From a virus, in the IMG/VR virus record IMGVR_UViG_3300031463_000542, positions 1 through 38,165 of that record: 38,165 nt of DNA. One strand, 5' to 3'. The notes beneath the pieces are model-generated. The model saw nothing but the letters and a program-made list of their open reading frames with translations. It was not told the origin of the DNA and ran no database searches. Positions 1-7,615 of this stretch are shown piece by piece. Position 1 is the stretch's first letter. The number at the start of each line of letters is the position of its first letter. Position numbers and translations under genes: made by a program.

Positions 1-312
1 GTCCGTGGTCAGCTGAATCCACCCTCTTTTGTTCACAAGCTGGTTAAGGAACTCCGCTTCCGCCTTCTCCAACCGTTCAATGACCGAATCATCATAGTGT
101 TTCAGTCTGATATACAAGACAAGGTATGAGTCGTCGATTTCAGGATCTTGGTAAACATCCATAACCAGCTGCGCTTCTGGAAAGTGCTTCTTTGCAGCCT
201 CTACCGCTTGTGGGATCACATCGAGGAGCTCGGTAAATTGCAATAGGTATTTCCCCATGCTGTCGAGGCTTTCGATCCGTACCCTCCGGGCCAGCCACTC
301 CATTAAAGTCAT
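1..312 (-). CDS. Partial hypothetical protein, cut by window edge
   Basis: An open frame of 104 codons on the minus strand begins with ATG at 312 and runs off the left edge. The N terminus reads MTLMEWLARRVRIE and the visible end reads KRGWIQLTTD. The start overlaps the stop of the next minus-strand gene as ATGA, so the two are probably translationally coupled. I do not recognise a family. GC content is about 50%, clearly higher than the adjoining gene (about 36%), which suggests a different origin for this fragment or a boundary with other DNA. The protein is soluble, with no signal or membrane segment in the part seen. Confidence 0.65.
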   Translation of the reverse strand, partial: MTLMEWLARRVRIESLDSMGKYLLQFTELLDVIPQAVEAAKKHFPEAQLVMDVYQDPEIDDSYLVLYIRLKHYDDSVIERLEKAEAEFLNQLVNKRGWIQLTTD

Positions 313-761
313 AACTCTTCCAAATCTATTACTTCATGGAATCCACTTGGTTTGTCTTCAAAACATACAATATTCTCCGTGGCTAATACCTCTTCAAACC
401 TAGAAACACTGGGCACTTTACCTGTCTTAATGGAAATACATATAGCATGCAAAGTCGTCAACTGAATACCTAATATATAAATGCATGTGTTTATCCAATC
501 AGCCTTATAAGATTCTAATTTTAGGTTAAGGAAATGCGTGAGTTTTTCTAAAATGAATTTTAATTGTGTATAGTTTTGCGCAATAGAGTCTCTTAAAAGA
601 AAATCTATAAAAGCAACTTTATCTACTATACTCTTGAATTCTTTCCATGATATACGATCTGACCTAGGAATAGCATCCCATATTTGTGCTGATGCAGCAT
701 AAAGAGGCCCTTCTGCTTCTGCTTCATCTATTAATTTTTTTATGAGTTCTTCTCGAGTCAT
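309..761 (-). CDS. Hypothetical protein, 150 aa
   Basis: Unrecognised soluble protein with a charged N terminus (MTREELIKKLIDEAEAEG) and a helical middle. It lies between the helicase gene and the partial gene at the left edge, with ATGA overlaps at both ends (758-761 and 309-312). The three genes therefore form one minus-strand transcript, presumably from the promoter at 2259-2286. It is AT-rich like the helicase gene and unlike the gene that follows it. No catalytic motif is visible. Because it sits directly between two coupled genes it may act with the helicase or the downstream protein, but that is inference from position only. Confidence 0.7.
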   Translation of the reverse strand: MTREELIKKLIDEAEAEGPLYAASAQIWDAIPRSDRISWKEFKSIVDKVAFIDFLLRDSIAQNYTQLKFILEKLTHFLNLKLESYKADWINTCIYILGIQLTTLHAICISIKTGKVPSVSRFEEVLATENIVCFEDKPSGFHEVIDLEEL

Positions 762-2251
762 TGTTCTTCTCCTTTCTTGTTGTGGAATCCATCCAAAAGA
801 TTCCTTGCTTGTTCAAAAGTCAAAGCAAGAGGATTTGCATCCAATCCGTCTTTCAGAATATAATGTGCTTGCCTGAAAGTACACAGCCCTTTTTCTCTGC
901 GTTCTAGATGCAAATTTATAATTTGTGAAGCCTCGCTTCTTGTTAGTGTTTCTGCTAAATAGCTATAAGGTTTTGGTAGAATACGTGCTACCCAGGCTAC
1001 TTGTTTCGGAGTAGCCATTATGGTGGTACGTAATGAGGTTTTTACCCCAATCCACTGCAGTATGTCTAATTTCTTATCTCTTGCTGATCTTTGCAGTGAA
1101 AGTAGCAAGGAAATTTCCATTTCAGATACAAGCTTGTCTGCTCTTTTCTTTGCTTCTCTGAGAGATATCCCTTGCTCCATAGATTCTCTGATCAGCTTCC
1201 TAGATTTTCCTACCTCACCTTGAGCAATCAGCGCTGTTACATCCAATGGATTCTCTTCATCCACAATCCATACTGGATCAAGGACAAGCAGATCTTTCTT
1301 CCCGGGAGCAGGCCTCAATCCTCTTCCAAGCATTTGGGAAAGCAACACAGGGGACCTGGTGGGTCGTAACAGAAGAATTGTATCTATCTCAGGAATGTCT
1401 ACTCCCTCTGTCAGAAGAAGTGCATTGGAAAGTACCTTGTATTTGCCATTTCTAAAAGCTTCAATCCTATCTTTTTGATCATGGCATTCTCCATCCACAT
1501 GAACGCACCCGATCCCATTCTGTTCAAAAAGATCACAAATGCGTTTGGATGTTCGTATCATTGGGACAAACACCACGCACCTATTCCGTTCTTTGATAAT
1601 AGGTATACTAGATTCAATTACAAATTTGATAGCTTCCTCTAAAGCGACAGCTGCCCCTTCTTCAGCAAAATCCCCATTCCTGATCCTCACTCCCGACAAA
1701 TCCACTTCTACTGGTATCCTGCGAGTCCTTACATCAACTAGATATCCTTGCTCTTGTAACTCCTCTATCGTGATAGAATCACCTACATAAGATTCGAATA
1801 TATCAGGCACAAGCTCCATCGAATCCCCACGGAAAGGAGTAGCTGTGCAGCCTAAAACCTGATCAAATCTATCTATCAGAGTCACAAAAGATCTGGCTGG
1901 TGCGTGGTGCGCCTCATCCACTATCAGACAATCGGCCGTGATGTTGCGTTTTGCTCCCGTGATGATGGAAGATACAACAATGGGCTTCCCGTTTGATCTG
2001 GACTCTCCCCAATCCAGACACACAGGAAGCCCGTATGCCTCCATGCGATGGAAAGTCTGTAATACCAGTTCTTCGCGGTGGCAGGCCACTAACACTTTTT
2101 TCCCCTCACAAGCCTTTCTCCCTGCCACCTCACTGAACATAACGGTTTTCCCTGATCCAGTGGGAGCAACAAGTAAAATTCTTTTCTTTCCCTCTCTCCA
2201 TAAGGAGAGAGCTTCTTCTACCTTTTCCCTCTGGTATGGCCTAAGTTCCAT
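758..2251 (-). CDS. DEAD/DEAH-box superfamily 2 helicase (SSL2/RAD25-like)
   Basis: Superfamily 2 DNA helicase/ATPase. From the start chosen here the order is: RPYQREKV (Q-like motif, residues 4-11), Walker A APTGSGKT (29-36), Walker B VDEAHH (about 114-119), motif III CTATPFRGD, and a C-terminal RecA-like domain with TEGVDIPEID (motif V) and QMLGRGLRP (motif VI, arginine finger). Phage enzymes of this type remodel forks or branched DNA during replication and recombination. I start at the ATG at 2251 because the ATG nine bases upstream (2260) overlaps the -10 box of a good promoter, leaving the second ATG at the expected transcription start. The C-terminal ~130 residues are helical and unassigned. 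It is first in a three-gene minus-strand operon. Confidence 0.9.
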   Translation of the reverse strand: MELRPYQREKVEEALSLWREGKKRILLVAPTGSGKTVMFSEVAGRKACEGKKVLVACHREELVLQTFHRMEAYGLPVCLDWGESRSNGKPIVVSSIITGAKRNITADCLIVDEAHHAPARSFVTLIDRFDQVLGCTATPFRGDSMELVPDIFESYVGDSITIEELQEQGYLVDVRTRRIPVEVDLSGVRIRNGDFAEEGAAVALEEAIKFVIESSIPIIKERNRCVVFVPMIRTSKRICDLFEQNGIGCVHVDGECHDQKDRIEAFRNGKYKVLSNALLLTEGVDIPEIDTILLLRPTRSPVLLSQMLGRGLRPAPGKKDLLVLDPVWIVDEENPLDVTALIAQGEVGKSRKLIRESMEQGISLREAKKRADKLVSEMEISLLLSLQRSARDKKLDILQWIGVKTSLRTTIMATPKQVAWVARILPKPYSYLAETLTRSEASQIINLHLERREKGLCTFRQAHYILKDGLDANPLALTFEQARNLLDGFHNKKGEEQ

Positions 2252-2286
2252 TGTATTCATGATATGACAGAATATTTGTTTGTCAA
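2249..2286 (-). promoter_or_regulatory. Leaderless-type promoter for the helicase operon
   Basis: On the minus strand, TTGACA (2286-2281), a 16-base spacer and TATCAT (2264-2259) are followed after 7 bases by the ATG at 2251. The expected transcription start falls on or next to that ATG, so the mRNA would have essentially no 5-prime leader. No SD sequence is present. The divergent promoter at 2300-2327 starts 14 bases away, so the two -35 boxes lie almost back to back. Confidence 0.6.
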
Positions 2287-2299
2287 CTAAAAAAATATA

Positions 2300-2327
2300 T
2301 TGACAGATTGGGTATGTTTGTTAGGAT
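2300..2327 (+). promoter_or_regulatory. Leaderless-type promoter for the early rightward operon
   Basis: TTGACA (2300-2305), a 16-base spacer and TAGGAT (2322-2327) are followed after 8 bases, mostly T, by the ATG at 2336. The geometry mirrors the divergent helicase promoter, and there is no SD site. An open frame extends upstream of 2336 from a TTG inside the -35 box, but that start is ruled out by the promoter position. Confidence 0.6.
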
Positions 2328-2335
2328 GTTTTTTT

Positions 2336-2683
2336 ATGATAACAACAAAACAATATGAGATATTGAAGGGAATTTTGCATCAATTGCAAAATTATGAAAT
2401 AGGTTGGAAGGATGTCCTCATACCTGTGTCTTCCAGGAAAAAGAAGAAGCTGGAAGAACTAGAGTCTCTAATAGATCTTCTAGATGAGGATATACTAGAG
2501 TTACTGGACATCAAAGAGGATGTCATATGGCTTGAGGTATACATTAAATGGTATCCCTTCTGTTGGTGGGATATGTATATATCCGTAATAGAGCATGCAG
2601 AGTGCCAGATTAGGACGATGCTGAAGATGTACGAAAAAGTCAACCTAGGATATACCTATTGGTGGAGAGAACTGGAGGTGTGA
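2336..2683 (+). CDS. Hypothetical early protein, 115 aa
   Basis: Small helical, highly charged protein (basic run SSRKKKKLEELESL near residues 35-48, then an acidic DLLDEDILELLDIKED segment) with an aromatic C-terminal half (KWYPFCWWDMY, TYWWREL). No family is recognised. It is the first gene of a rightward early operon. The start is the ATG at 2336, placed 8 bases after a consensus-like -10 box, so its mRNA is probably leaderless. The next gene begins two bases after its stop, behind the SD-like GGAGG at the 3-prime end of this gene. Confidence 0.7.
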   Translation: MITTKQYEILKGILHQLQNYEIGWKDVLIPVSSRKKKKLEELESLIDLLDEDILELLDIKEDVIWLEVYIKWYPFCWWDMYISVIEHAECQIRTMLKMYEKVNLGYTYWWRELEV

Positions 2684-2684
2684 T

Positions 2685-2999
2685 ATGAATAGAGCTAGAG
2701 CGGAACTGATCGGAGATTTGGCTGCACTGATGAATGATATCATAAACAGATGGGAGTATCCACAGACAAAAGATAAATTGGAAAGGGTTATGAAGATGCT
2801 CCCAGAAGATTTGAAAAATTTCCTTGCTACTTATGCCAACATGGAAGGAAATGAGGACAATCCTACTGCGGTTATATCAGAGGTGGCATTTGCTACAGGG
2901 TACTTATGGGCAATGAACAAATGTTCTTCAGTTTTTAGACGTAAACACTATGGATTGTTAAAGGATTGGAGGGATTTAATAGAGATGTTAGATAACTAG
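2685..2999 (+). CDS. Hypothetical protein with one copy of a repeated NPT/GYLWAM domain
   Basis: The 104-residue protein is one copy of a domain that occurs twice in the next gene. Shared landmarks are a helix of the type DIINRWEYPQTKDKLE, then PEDLK, then NPTAVIS, then the signature TGYLWAMN and an S-V-F-R end. The copies align without large gaps over about 90 residues. The upstream sequence (GGAGG, a short spacer, then GTGATATG) is also shared with the next gene, so the duplication included the ribosome binding site. Function is unknown. A glycine plus aromatic signature in an alpha-helical setting could form a packing interface, but nothing enzymatic is visible. Confidence 0.8.
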   Translation: MNRARAELIGDLAALMNDIINRWEYPQTKDKLERVMKMLPEDLKNFLATYANMEGNEDNPTAVISEVAFATGYLWAMNKCSSVFRRKHYGLLKDWRDLIEMLDN

Positions 3000-3018
3000 A
3001 ATGGTGCGGAGGCGTGAT

Positions 3019-3756
3019 ATGGAAACAGAAGTGGAGATGCACACAAGAAATATCGGTGAACAAATAAAAAGAACTATGAAAATAGCATTATCCTATGGAT
3101 TGATACCTGAATTGTGTGATTTGCAGTATGAAATCATGAACCACTGGAAGGATCCCAAAACCAAAGATATGATTATGGAGATTACGGGGAAAATCCCAGA
3201 AGATTTCGAAGATCTCAAATACGAATTGAAATATTATGTCAACCGAGAAGAATGCAAGAACAATCCTACTGCGATTATGTCTGTGGTGGCGTGGATCACA
3301 GGATATTTATGGGCAATGACAGATTGTGCTTCAGTTTTTAGAAATCCAAATTTAGATGGGTTTTACATACAAAGATTGATTGATGGGATCAAAGTTATTC
3401 TAGAAAGAGCAAGAGGTGATATAATCGATGAGTTATGCGTCCTGGAGTATGACATAATAAACTACTGGGATAATCCCCGGACCAAAGAAAAATTGGAAAA
3501 GATTATGGGAAAAATCCCGGAAGATTTAAAAAAACCAATAGACTTTTACATGAACAGGGAAGAATACAAGGAAAATCCTACTTGCATCATGGCTGGGTTA
3601 GGATTCATAACAGGGTATATCTGGGCAATGACAGATTTTGCCTTTGTGTTGAGGTTTGATCTCTATGAGCTAATAAAGATCTTTTATGAGATTTTGGAAA
3701 AGGAACAAAAGAAGCCATGGTTACCAGATTTAGATAAAAAAGAGATTGAAACATGA
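3019..3756 (+). CDS. Hypothetical protein with two tandem copies of the NPT/GYLWAM domain
   Basis: The 245-residue protein carries two tandem repeats of the domain seen in the preceding gene. Repeat 1 runs from about residue 28 (ELCDLQYEIMNHWKDPKTKD, NPTAIM, TGYLWAMTD) and repeat 2 from about residue 133 (ELCVLEYDIINYWDNPRTKE, NPTCIM, TGYIWAMTD). I start at the ATG at 3019 because it has the same GGAGG plus 7-base spacing as the homologous gene at 2685; an in-frame ATG at 3001 lacks this. The end overlaps the next start as ATGA. No function can be assigned. A third, single copy lies just upstream, which points to successive tandem duplications. Confidence 0.8.
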   Translation: METEVEMHTRNIGEQIKRTMKIALSYGLIPELCDLQYEIMNHWKDPKTKDMIMEITGKIPEDFEDLKYELKYYVNREECKNNPTAIMSVVAWITGYLWAMTDCASVFRNPNLDGFYIQRLIDGIKVILERARGDIIDELCVLEYDIINYWDNPRTKEKLEKIMGKIPEDLKKPIDFYMNREEYKENPTCIMAGLGFITGYIWAMTDFAFVLRFDLYELIKIFYEILEKEQKKPWLPDLDKKEIET

Positions 3757-4364
3757 GAATAGATATATCGAAGGAGGCTACGGTACATTTGAGTCCTAAG
3801 GATATAGCTCCAAATAGGAAGATTGAATTCAGCCTGCCTGATGTATTCAAATGGGGACTTTGGAGTTCACCCTATTTTGGGGATTTCAGGGTTTACGTAG
3901 ACCGATATACGGTTCTATTTACGTCTGGGTATCGGTATTATCCGACGGAGAAATTAGATTTGGAGTTTTATAACTATTTCTTAGGCAAGGATATAAAAAT
4001 AGAGTTCTTACATAATGTAATTGAGAACGATGCAAACTGGGCCAAAATCAAATTTATGAATATAAGGCCAAATTATATGAAACAAGTACTGATAAAAGAA
4101 GCGAAAAATGCTCAAAAGTATGTTGTAAACAAACTCGTAGAAATGCTACGAAAATATGAAGAAAATGTACCTGAGTATGAGATAAAACAAGGGTTCAAAG
4201 AAATAATGGAATATCTGAGAAAAAACAATCCTACCCTTTTTAAATTAACGTACATCTGGCTGAAAAAATCACCTGATGGCAAACTTTTTCGGTATCTGCC
4301 ATATGTAGGGGGATACTTCGATGCAATATTTGATATATGTTGTGCAATGGACACTAGCTTATAA
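3753..4364 (+). CDS. Hypothetical protein sharing an N-terminal domain with the late gene at 36153
   Basis: The first ~105 residues match the N terminus of the 298-residue late protein at 36153-37049. Both have YLGPQDI/HLSPKDI, then FSLPDVF, then LWSS, then a strand-rich stretch ending IKF followed by RP-D/N. The match is visible in DNA: 24 bases from GAATTC at 3825-3848 are identical to 36234-36257. The C-terminal half is different: helical and basic (YMKQVLIKEAKNAQKYVVNK, then PTLFKLTYIWLKKS). The start is coupled to the previous gene by ATGA. It could be an early recruit of a virion domain or the reverse; function unknown. Confidence 0.75.
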   Translation: MRIDISKEATVHLSPKDIAPNRKIEFSLPDVFKWGLWSSPYFGDFRVYVDRYTVLFTSGYRYYPTEKLDLEFYNYFLGKDIKIEFLHNVIENDANWAKIKFMNIRPNYMKQVLIKEAKNAQKYVVNKLVEMLRKYEENVPEYEIKQGFKEIMEYLRKNNPTLFKLTYIWLKKSPDGKLFRYLPYVGGYFDAIFDICCAMDTSL

Positions 4365-4407
4365 GAGAGAAAACATCAGAATTTATTACAAGAAAGAAGG
4401 AGAATGT

Positions 4408-4731
4408 ATGAAAAAACTACTAATGTTGTCAGTTCTTTTGTGTGCCCTGTGTTCCACCACATATGCTTTTGGGAACTTGTTTATGAACCAGGTAGGCACT
4501 ACTATTTTTGGTCAGTTCAATGGAGAAAACTTCTGGATCAATCAAGTCGGTCCAGTTGGATTAGGTTATGTAGGGAAGAAAAACATATTCTTCTATGAAC
4601 CTACTTTTGGAACGACTATGACTGTCGGTAGAATTGGGGAAGAAAATATTTGGCTGAACAATGGGAATGCATGGATGAGCTCATTTTGGGATAATTCTGA
4701 TGAGTGGACGAATGACTCTGACGACGACTAA
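4408..4731 (+). CDS. Small secreted acidic protein with signal peptide
   Basis: A 107-residue protein with a clear Sec signal: MKKLLMLSVLLCALCSTTYA followed by F, with an A-x-A-like TYA cleavage site. The mature part has loosely repeated glycine/aromatic units (GNLFMNQVGTTIFGQFNGEN, FWINQVGPVGLGYVGKKN, IFFYEPTFG, RIGEENIWLNNGN), suggesting a small beta structure, and ends in a strongly acidic tail (NDSDDD). The start at 4408 follows AAGGAG with good spacing; an upstream in-frame extension to 4321 would bury the signal peptide and is rejected. An exported phage protein in an early operon suggests an envelope target such as superinfection exclusion or host surface change, which is inference only. 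Confidence 0.75.
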   Translation: MKKLLMLSVLLCALCSTTYAFGNLFMNQVGTTIFGQFNGENFWINQVGPVGLGYVGKKNIFFYEPTFGTTMTVGRIGEENIWLNNGNAWMSSFWDNSDEWTNDSDDD

Positions 4732-4751
4732 TAAAGAATTTTCGTTGTTTT

Positions 4752-4775
4752 GAGGATCTCGCTCTAGAGAACCTC
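4752..4775 (+). terminator. Hairpin after the early operon
   Basis: GAGG-A-TCTC, loop GCTCTA, GAGA-A-CCTC: an 8-pair stem with a central A/A mismatch, 20 bases after the stop of the secreted-protein gene and before the next promoter. There is no T-run after it, so it is not a classical intrinsic terminator. It may be an mRNA 3-prime stabiliser or a weak terminator. Confidence 0.35.
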
Positions 4776-4838
4776 GCTAATCCGGAAGATGGACCATTGT
4801 AGAGCCCAAACAAATATCAGCCCTCCTCACAATTCTTA

Positions 4839-4866
4839 TTGTTTGATTTGCAATTCTAACTAAACT
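4839..4866 (+). promoter_or_regulatory. Leaderless-type promoter for the primase-helicase gene
   Basis: TTGTTT (4839-4844), a 16-base spacer and TAAACT (4861-4866) are followed after 6 bases by the ATG at 4873. The -35 match is weak, but the spacing is the same as in the stronger cases at 2259-2286 and 2300-2327. No SD is present before 4873. Confidence 0.45.
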
Positions 4867-4872
4867 GACCCA

Positions 4873-7371
4873 ATGAAACCTGAAGATTATTTATACTCAC
4901 GTGCTGTCTCTCTGCCTTGCCACCTTCCCCAAATCCATATATGGGAACCGCCATTCCCTACTGCTTCACTCTTAGAAAGACTGTGTTGTGTGAAAACCGT
5001 AGATGCAATCAAGTCTATTGAATATCAAATGTCTGGTATAGTCTGGATCAAAGGCGAAACAGACAAAGGAGAATGCTGGCAGGCTCGGTTGCTCTTCCAG
5101 AATGAAGAAGCAGCGCAGAAATTTGCGGCTCTTTTTGGGAAAAAAAAGCCTCCTAGGTTCCTAGCTCCACCAGATGCGTGGATGATATTCCCAGTAAGGG
5201 ATGGCAAAGATGAGGATTTGTATATCGTAGAAGGTGGCATCAAGACGGCATCATTCGACCAAAACACAGAAGGAAAGTTTTCTATACTAGGGGTCGCTGG
5301 ATGCTGGATGGTCATAAACAATGGAGAAGGAAGGTATGTTATACCCGATATCCTCTGCAAGCGCATAGAACAAAAAAAACGCCTTTGGTTAGTCATGGAT
5401 GGGGATTTTAGGACGAACAAAGACGTGTTCGATGCTATTGTCTCCTTCGTCTTCACTGTTTGGGCTAAAGACCTAAACAAAGAAATATATATTCTGTGCT
5501 GGGATAAAGAAAAAGGCAAAGGTATAGATGATTTTCTAGCATCTTTCCCAGAAGAAGAACGGAAAGCTGTGATTTTCAGTGAGAAGTTAGTAGAAAGAAA
5601 ACCTGTTTTGGAAGTGATCAGAAATGAGAATTCGAAAAGAAGCTCTGAATCAATCCTGTCTACACTCAAAAAAGTAGCTAAATCACTTCCAGAATTAGAA
5701 GGCATTTCGCATGAACTAGAAGAAAGGATCAGAAAAGCATTCCCTGGAGTAAGAGGACACCTCAAAAAAATCCTGTCCTTCCAAGAAGTACTCGATGATG
5801 AAGAGCAGCCGAAACCACCTGCCGGTTTTCTACAAATAAACCATCAGCTCTTTTATATAAAGACCGAAAGGGGTATACATTGCGTCAGGCTGGGCAAAAA
5901 GAACAAATGGATCATAGGGGAACCTATATGCGCTCCGTTTGATAAAATGAGATTCCTTGAAGAAGTGTATTCAGGCAACAAATCTGTAGAAATAGGATTC
6001 CATGGAGGGAAAGTTATTGTGCCTATTGGTTCTTACAAGGATCATATCTATATATTCAGACCTATAGATTTCAAGGAGTTTGTCTCAAACGCTTACCAGT
6101 CCAAATCATTCCCTACCGAGAAAATAGTGGATAGGGTTGGATTCTTAGGAGACGCATTCATCTATCCAGGTTGCTCAGAACAAATGAAAGAAGGGATAAG
6201 ATGTCATGGGATGTCTCTAGACAAAATCAAACCAATAGCAATAGAAGAAGCTAAGCCTCTCGTAAGAAAAGCTCTCACAACAAAAAGCGTTTTGTCTATA
6301 GCACTATCATTCCTGGCTGGATCATTGTTCGTTAGAAAATTAGAAAGAGCAAGCTGCCTTTATTTGTATGGCATGACAGGCGGAGGAAAGACAATTGTCC
6401 TAGATATCATCAGAAGATCTTATGGGGATTTCAAGGACAGACTTGTCTACAAAAAGAGAGAAGAGGATTATCCAATGATATCTGCCGCTCTTTGGTCTTT
6501 TCTCATGAGAACATGGCAGGATGTATGCATTCCTCTGGATGAAACCTCTATAGTATGCTTGAATAGACTCTTAATAGAAAGCGGAACAGGGAAAAGAGCT
6601 AATCTCGCAAGAGAATCTGATGAAGTCAGAGCAAACATTATAGCCGCTTGTGATATCAATCCAGTCAAGGATATTGAAGAAAATTCTCTTTATAGGAGAA
6701 CTTTGGTATTCAACATGGAAGAAGCTCCAGAAAGTTGGGGACTGAGTTGGAATGAATTGGATTTTCTCTCTAAGAATACCGCTGGTTGGTACTTCTTCTG
6801 GCTGGTCAAAGAAGCAGAGAAGTTTATGAAGATGGAAATTCCTAACCATGAAAACCTTGCAGTTCAGACTTGCTTAGTTGGACTAGAGCTATGGTCAAAA
6901 ATCTTAGATTGTGATGCGTTGTATGGTGAATTAGGACCTTATATCCTAGAAACATACAATTCATACATGGATTCTCATCCAGTAGTGCAGGTAAAAAGTG
7001 GTATAAAAAGCAAAGCAGAGAAGATATTGGACGGTCTTGTGGAGTGGATCTATGAGAGAAAAGACAATTTTTCTAGGGAATATGGCCTAGGAGCTCTAAT
7101 TGGGTCCAAATATTCATCCTATGGAATGCTGAAATTGGACAGAGATTGTATCCAGCTTTGGATCAACACTGTTGGTTGGAAACATGCGACATATAAGATT
7201 GGGATGTCTAGACCTACAATCGTCAAAATACTGAATGATCAAAATCTCCTAGGGGAAGAACGAAGAAGACTAACATCAGGGAAAGGGGATTCGATCCATC
7301 ACTATATCAAACTAGACCTGAACCTATTCTCCAGAGGCATGATCAACGACCTCTTCCCTGGCAAGGAATAA
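4873..7371 (+). CDS. Primase-helicase (DUF3854/Toprim-like domain plus DUF927-like ATPase)
   Basis: The 832-residue protein has two parts. The N-terminal part carries a Toprim-type signature of DUF3854 primase proteins: YIVEGGIK with E120, then LWLVMDGDFR with D176 and D178, then GKGIDDFLA. The middle part carries Walker A GMTGGGKT (residues 500-507) and a DUF927/D5-like ATPase body with IPLDETS (Walker B-like) and IIAACDINP (sensor-like). It would prime and unwind phage DNA. No polymerase gene is recognised nearby, so host polymerase is probably used. It stands alone between a weak leaderless-type promoter and an AT-rich tract with a hairpin, a common place for an origin. Start is the only ATG compatible with that promoter. 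Confidence 0.85.
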   Translation: MKPEDYLYSRAVSLPCHLPQIHIWEPPFPTASLLERLCCVKTVDAIKSIEYQMSGIVWIKGETDKGECWQARLLFQNEEAAQKFAALFGKKKPPRFLAPPDAWMIFPVRDGKDEDLYIVEGGIKTASFDQNTEGKFSILGVAGCWMVINNGEGRYVIPDILCKRIEQKKRLWLVMDGDFRTNKDVFDAIVSFVFTVWAKDLNKEIYILCWDKEKGKGIDDFLASFPEEERKAVIFSEKLVERKPVLEVIRNENSKRSSESILSTLKKVAKSLPELEGISHELEERIRKAFPGVRGHLKKILSFQEVLDDEEQPKPPAGFLQINHQLFYIKTERGIHCVRLGKKNKWIIGEPICAPFDKMRFLEEVYSGNKSVEIGFHGGKVIVPIGSYKDHIYIFRPIDFKEFVSNAYQSKSFPTEKIVDRVGFLGDAFIYPGCSEQMKEGIRCHGMSLDKIKPIAIEEAKPLVRKALTTKSVLSIALSFLAGSLFVRKLERASCLYLYGMTGGGKTIVLDIIRRSYGDFKDRLVYKKREEDYPMISAALWSFLMRTWQDVCIPLDETSIVCLNRLLIESGTGKRANLARESDEVRANIIAACDINPVKDIEENSLYRRTLVFNMEEAPESWGLSWNELDFLSKNTAGWYFFWLVKEAEKFMKMEIPNHENLAVQTCLVGLELWSKILDCDALYGELGPYILETYNSYMDSHPVVQVKSGIKSKAEKILDGLVEWIYERKDNFSREYGLGALIGSKYSSYGMLKLDRDCIQLWINTVGWKHATYKIGMSRPTIVKILNDQNLLGEERRRLTSGKGDSIHHYIKLDLNLFSRGMINDLFPGKE

Positions 7372-7469
7372 CTTTCATCTGGTACAAATGGAAAAAGATA
7401 GATTTGAGAGATATAACCCATTGATAATTAAGCATATATTATTTATTTATTTAATTATTTTATTTTTAA

Positions 7470-7493
7470 AATATATATATATATATATATATA
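7470..7493. repeat. AT dinucleotide run in an AT-rich intergenic tract
   Basis: About eleven AT repeats lie inside a tract (about 7430-7500) that is almost entirely A and T, including repeated TTATTTA units just upstream. It follows the primase-helicase gene and precedes a large hairpin. Such a tract melts easily, which suits a DNA-unwinding element. Confidence 0.6.
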
Positions 7494-7501
7494 AATATAT
7501 G

Positions 7502-7550
7502 GTTATCTCTACTGTATTATCAATATTTTTAATACAGCATAGTAGATAAC
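7502..7550. other. Large interrupted hairpin; candidate origin element or terminator
   Basis: Inverted arms GTTATCT/AGATAAC (7 bp) enclose CTA/TAG and then CTGTATTA/TAATACAG (8 bp), with a 10-base loop TCAATATTTT and 1-2 base bulges. It directly follows the AT-rich run. A run of eight T begins five bases after the hairpin, so on the + strand it could also terminate the primase-helicase transcript. The two roles cannot be separated from sequence. Confidence 0.5.
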
Positions 7551-7581
7551 ACTATTTTTTTTATATAGGTACCATATATTT

Positions 7582-7609
7582 TTGGGCTTTTTAATTAAAA
7601 ACTTAAACG
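7582..7609 (+). promoter_or_regulatory. Weak leaderless-type promoter
   Basis: TTGGGC (7582-7587), a 16-base spacer and TAAACG (7604-7609) are followed after 6 bases by the ATG at 7616. The -10 box closely resembles the TAAACT before the primase-helicase gene, with identical spacing. The match to consensus is poor and the call rests on the repeated geometry. Confidence 0.35.
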
Positions 7610-7615
7610 ATAGAA

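Noticed and set aside
5025-5765. 246-codon minus-strand frame inside the primase-helicase gene
   Set aside because: It lies fully opposite a gene with recognised motifs, is Ser/Phe-rich as expected of an antisense shadow, and has no start signal or neighbour.
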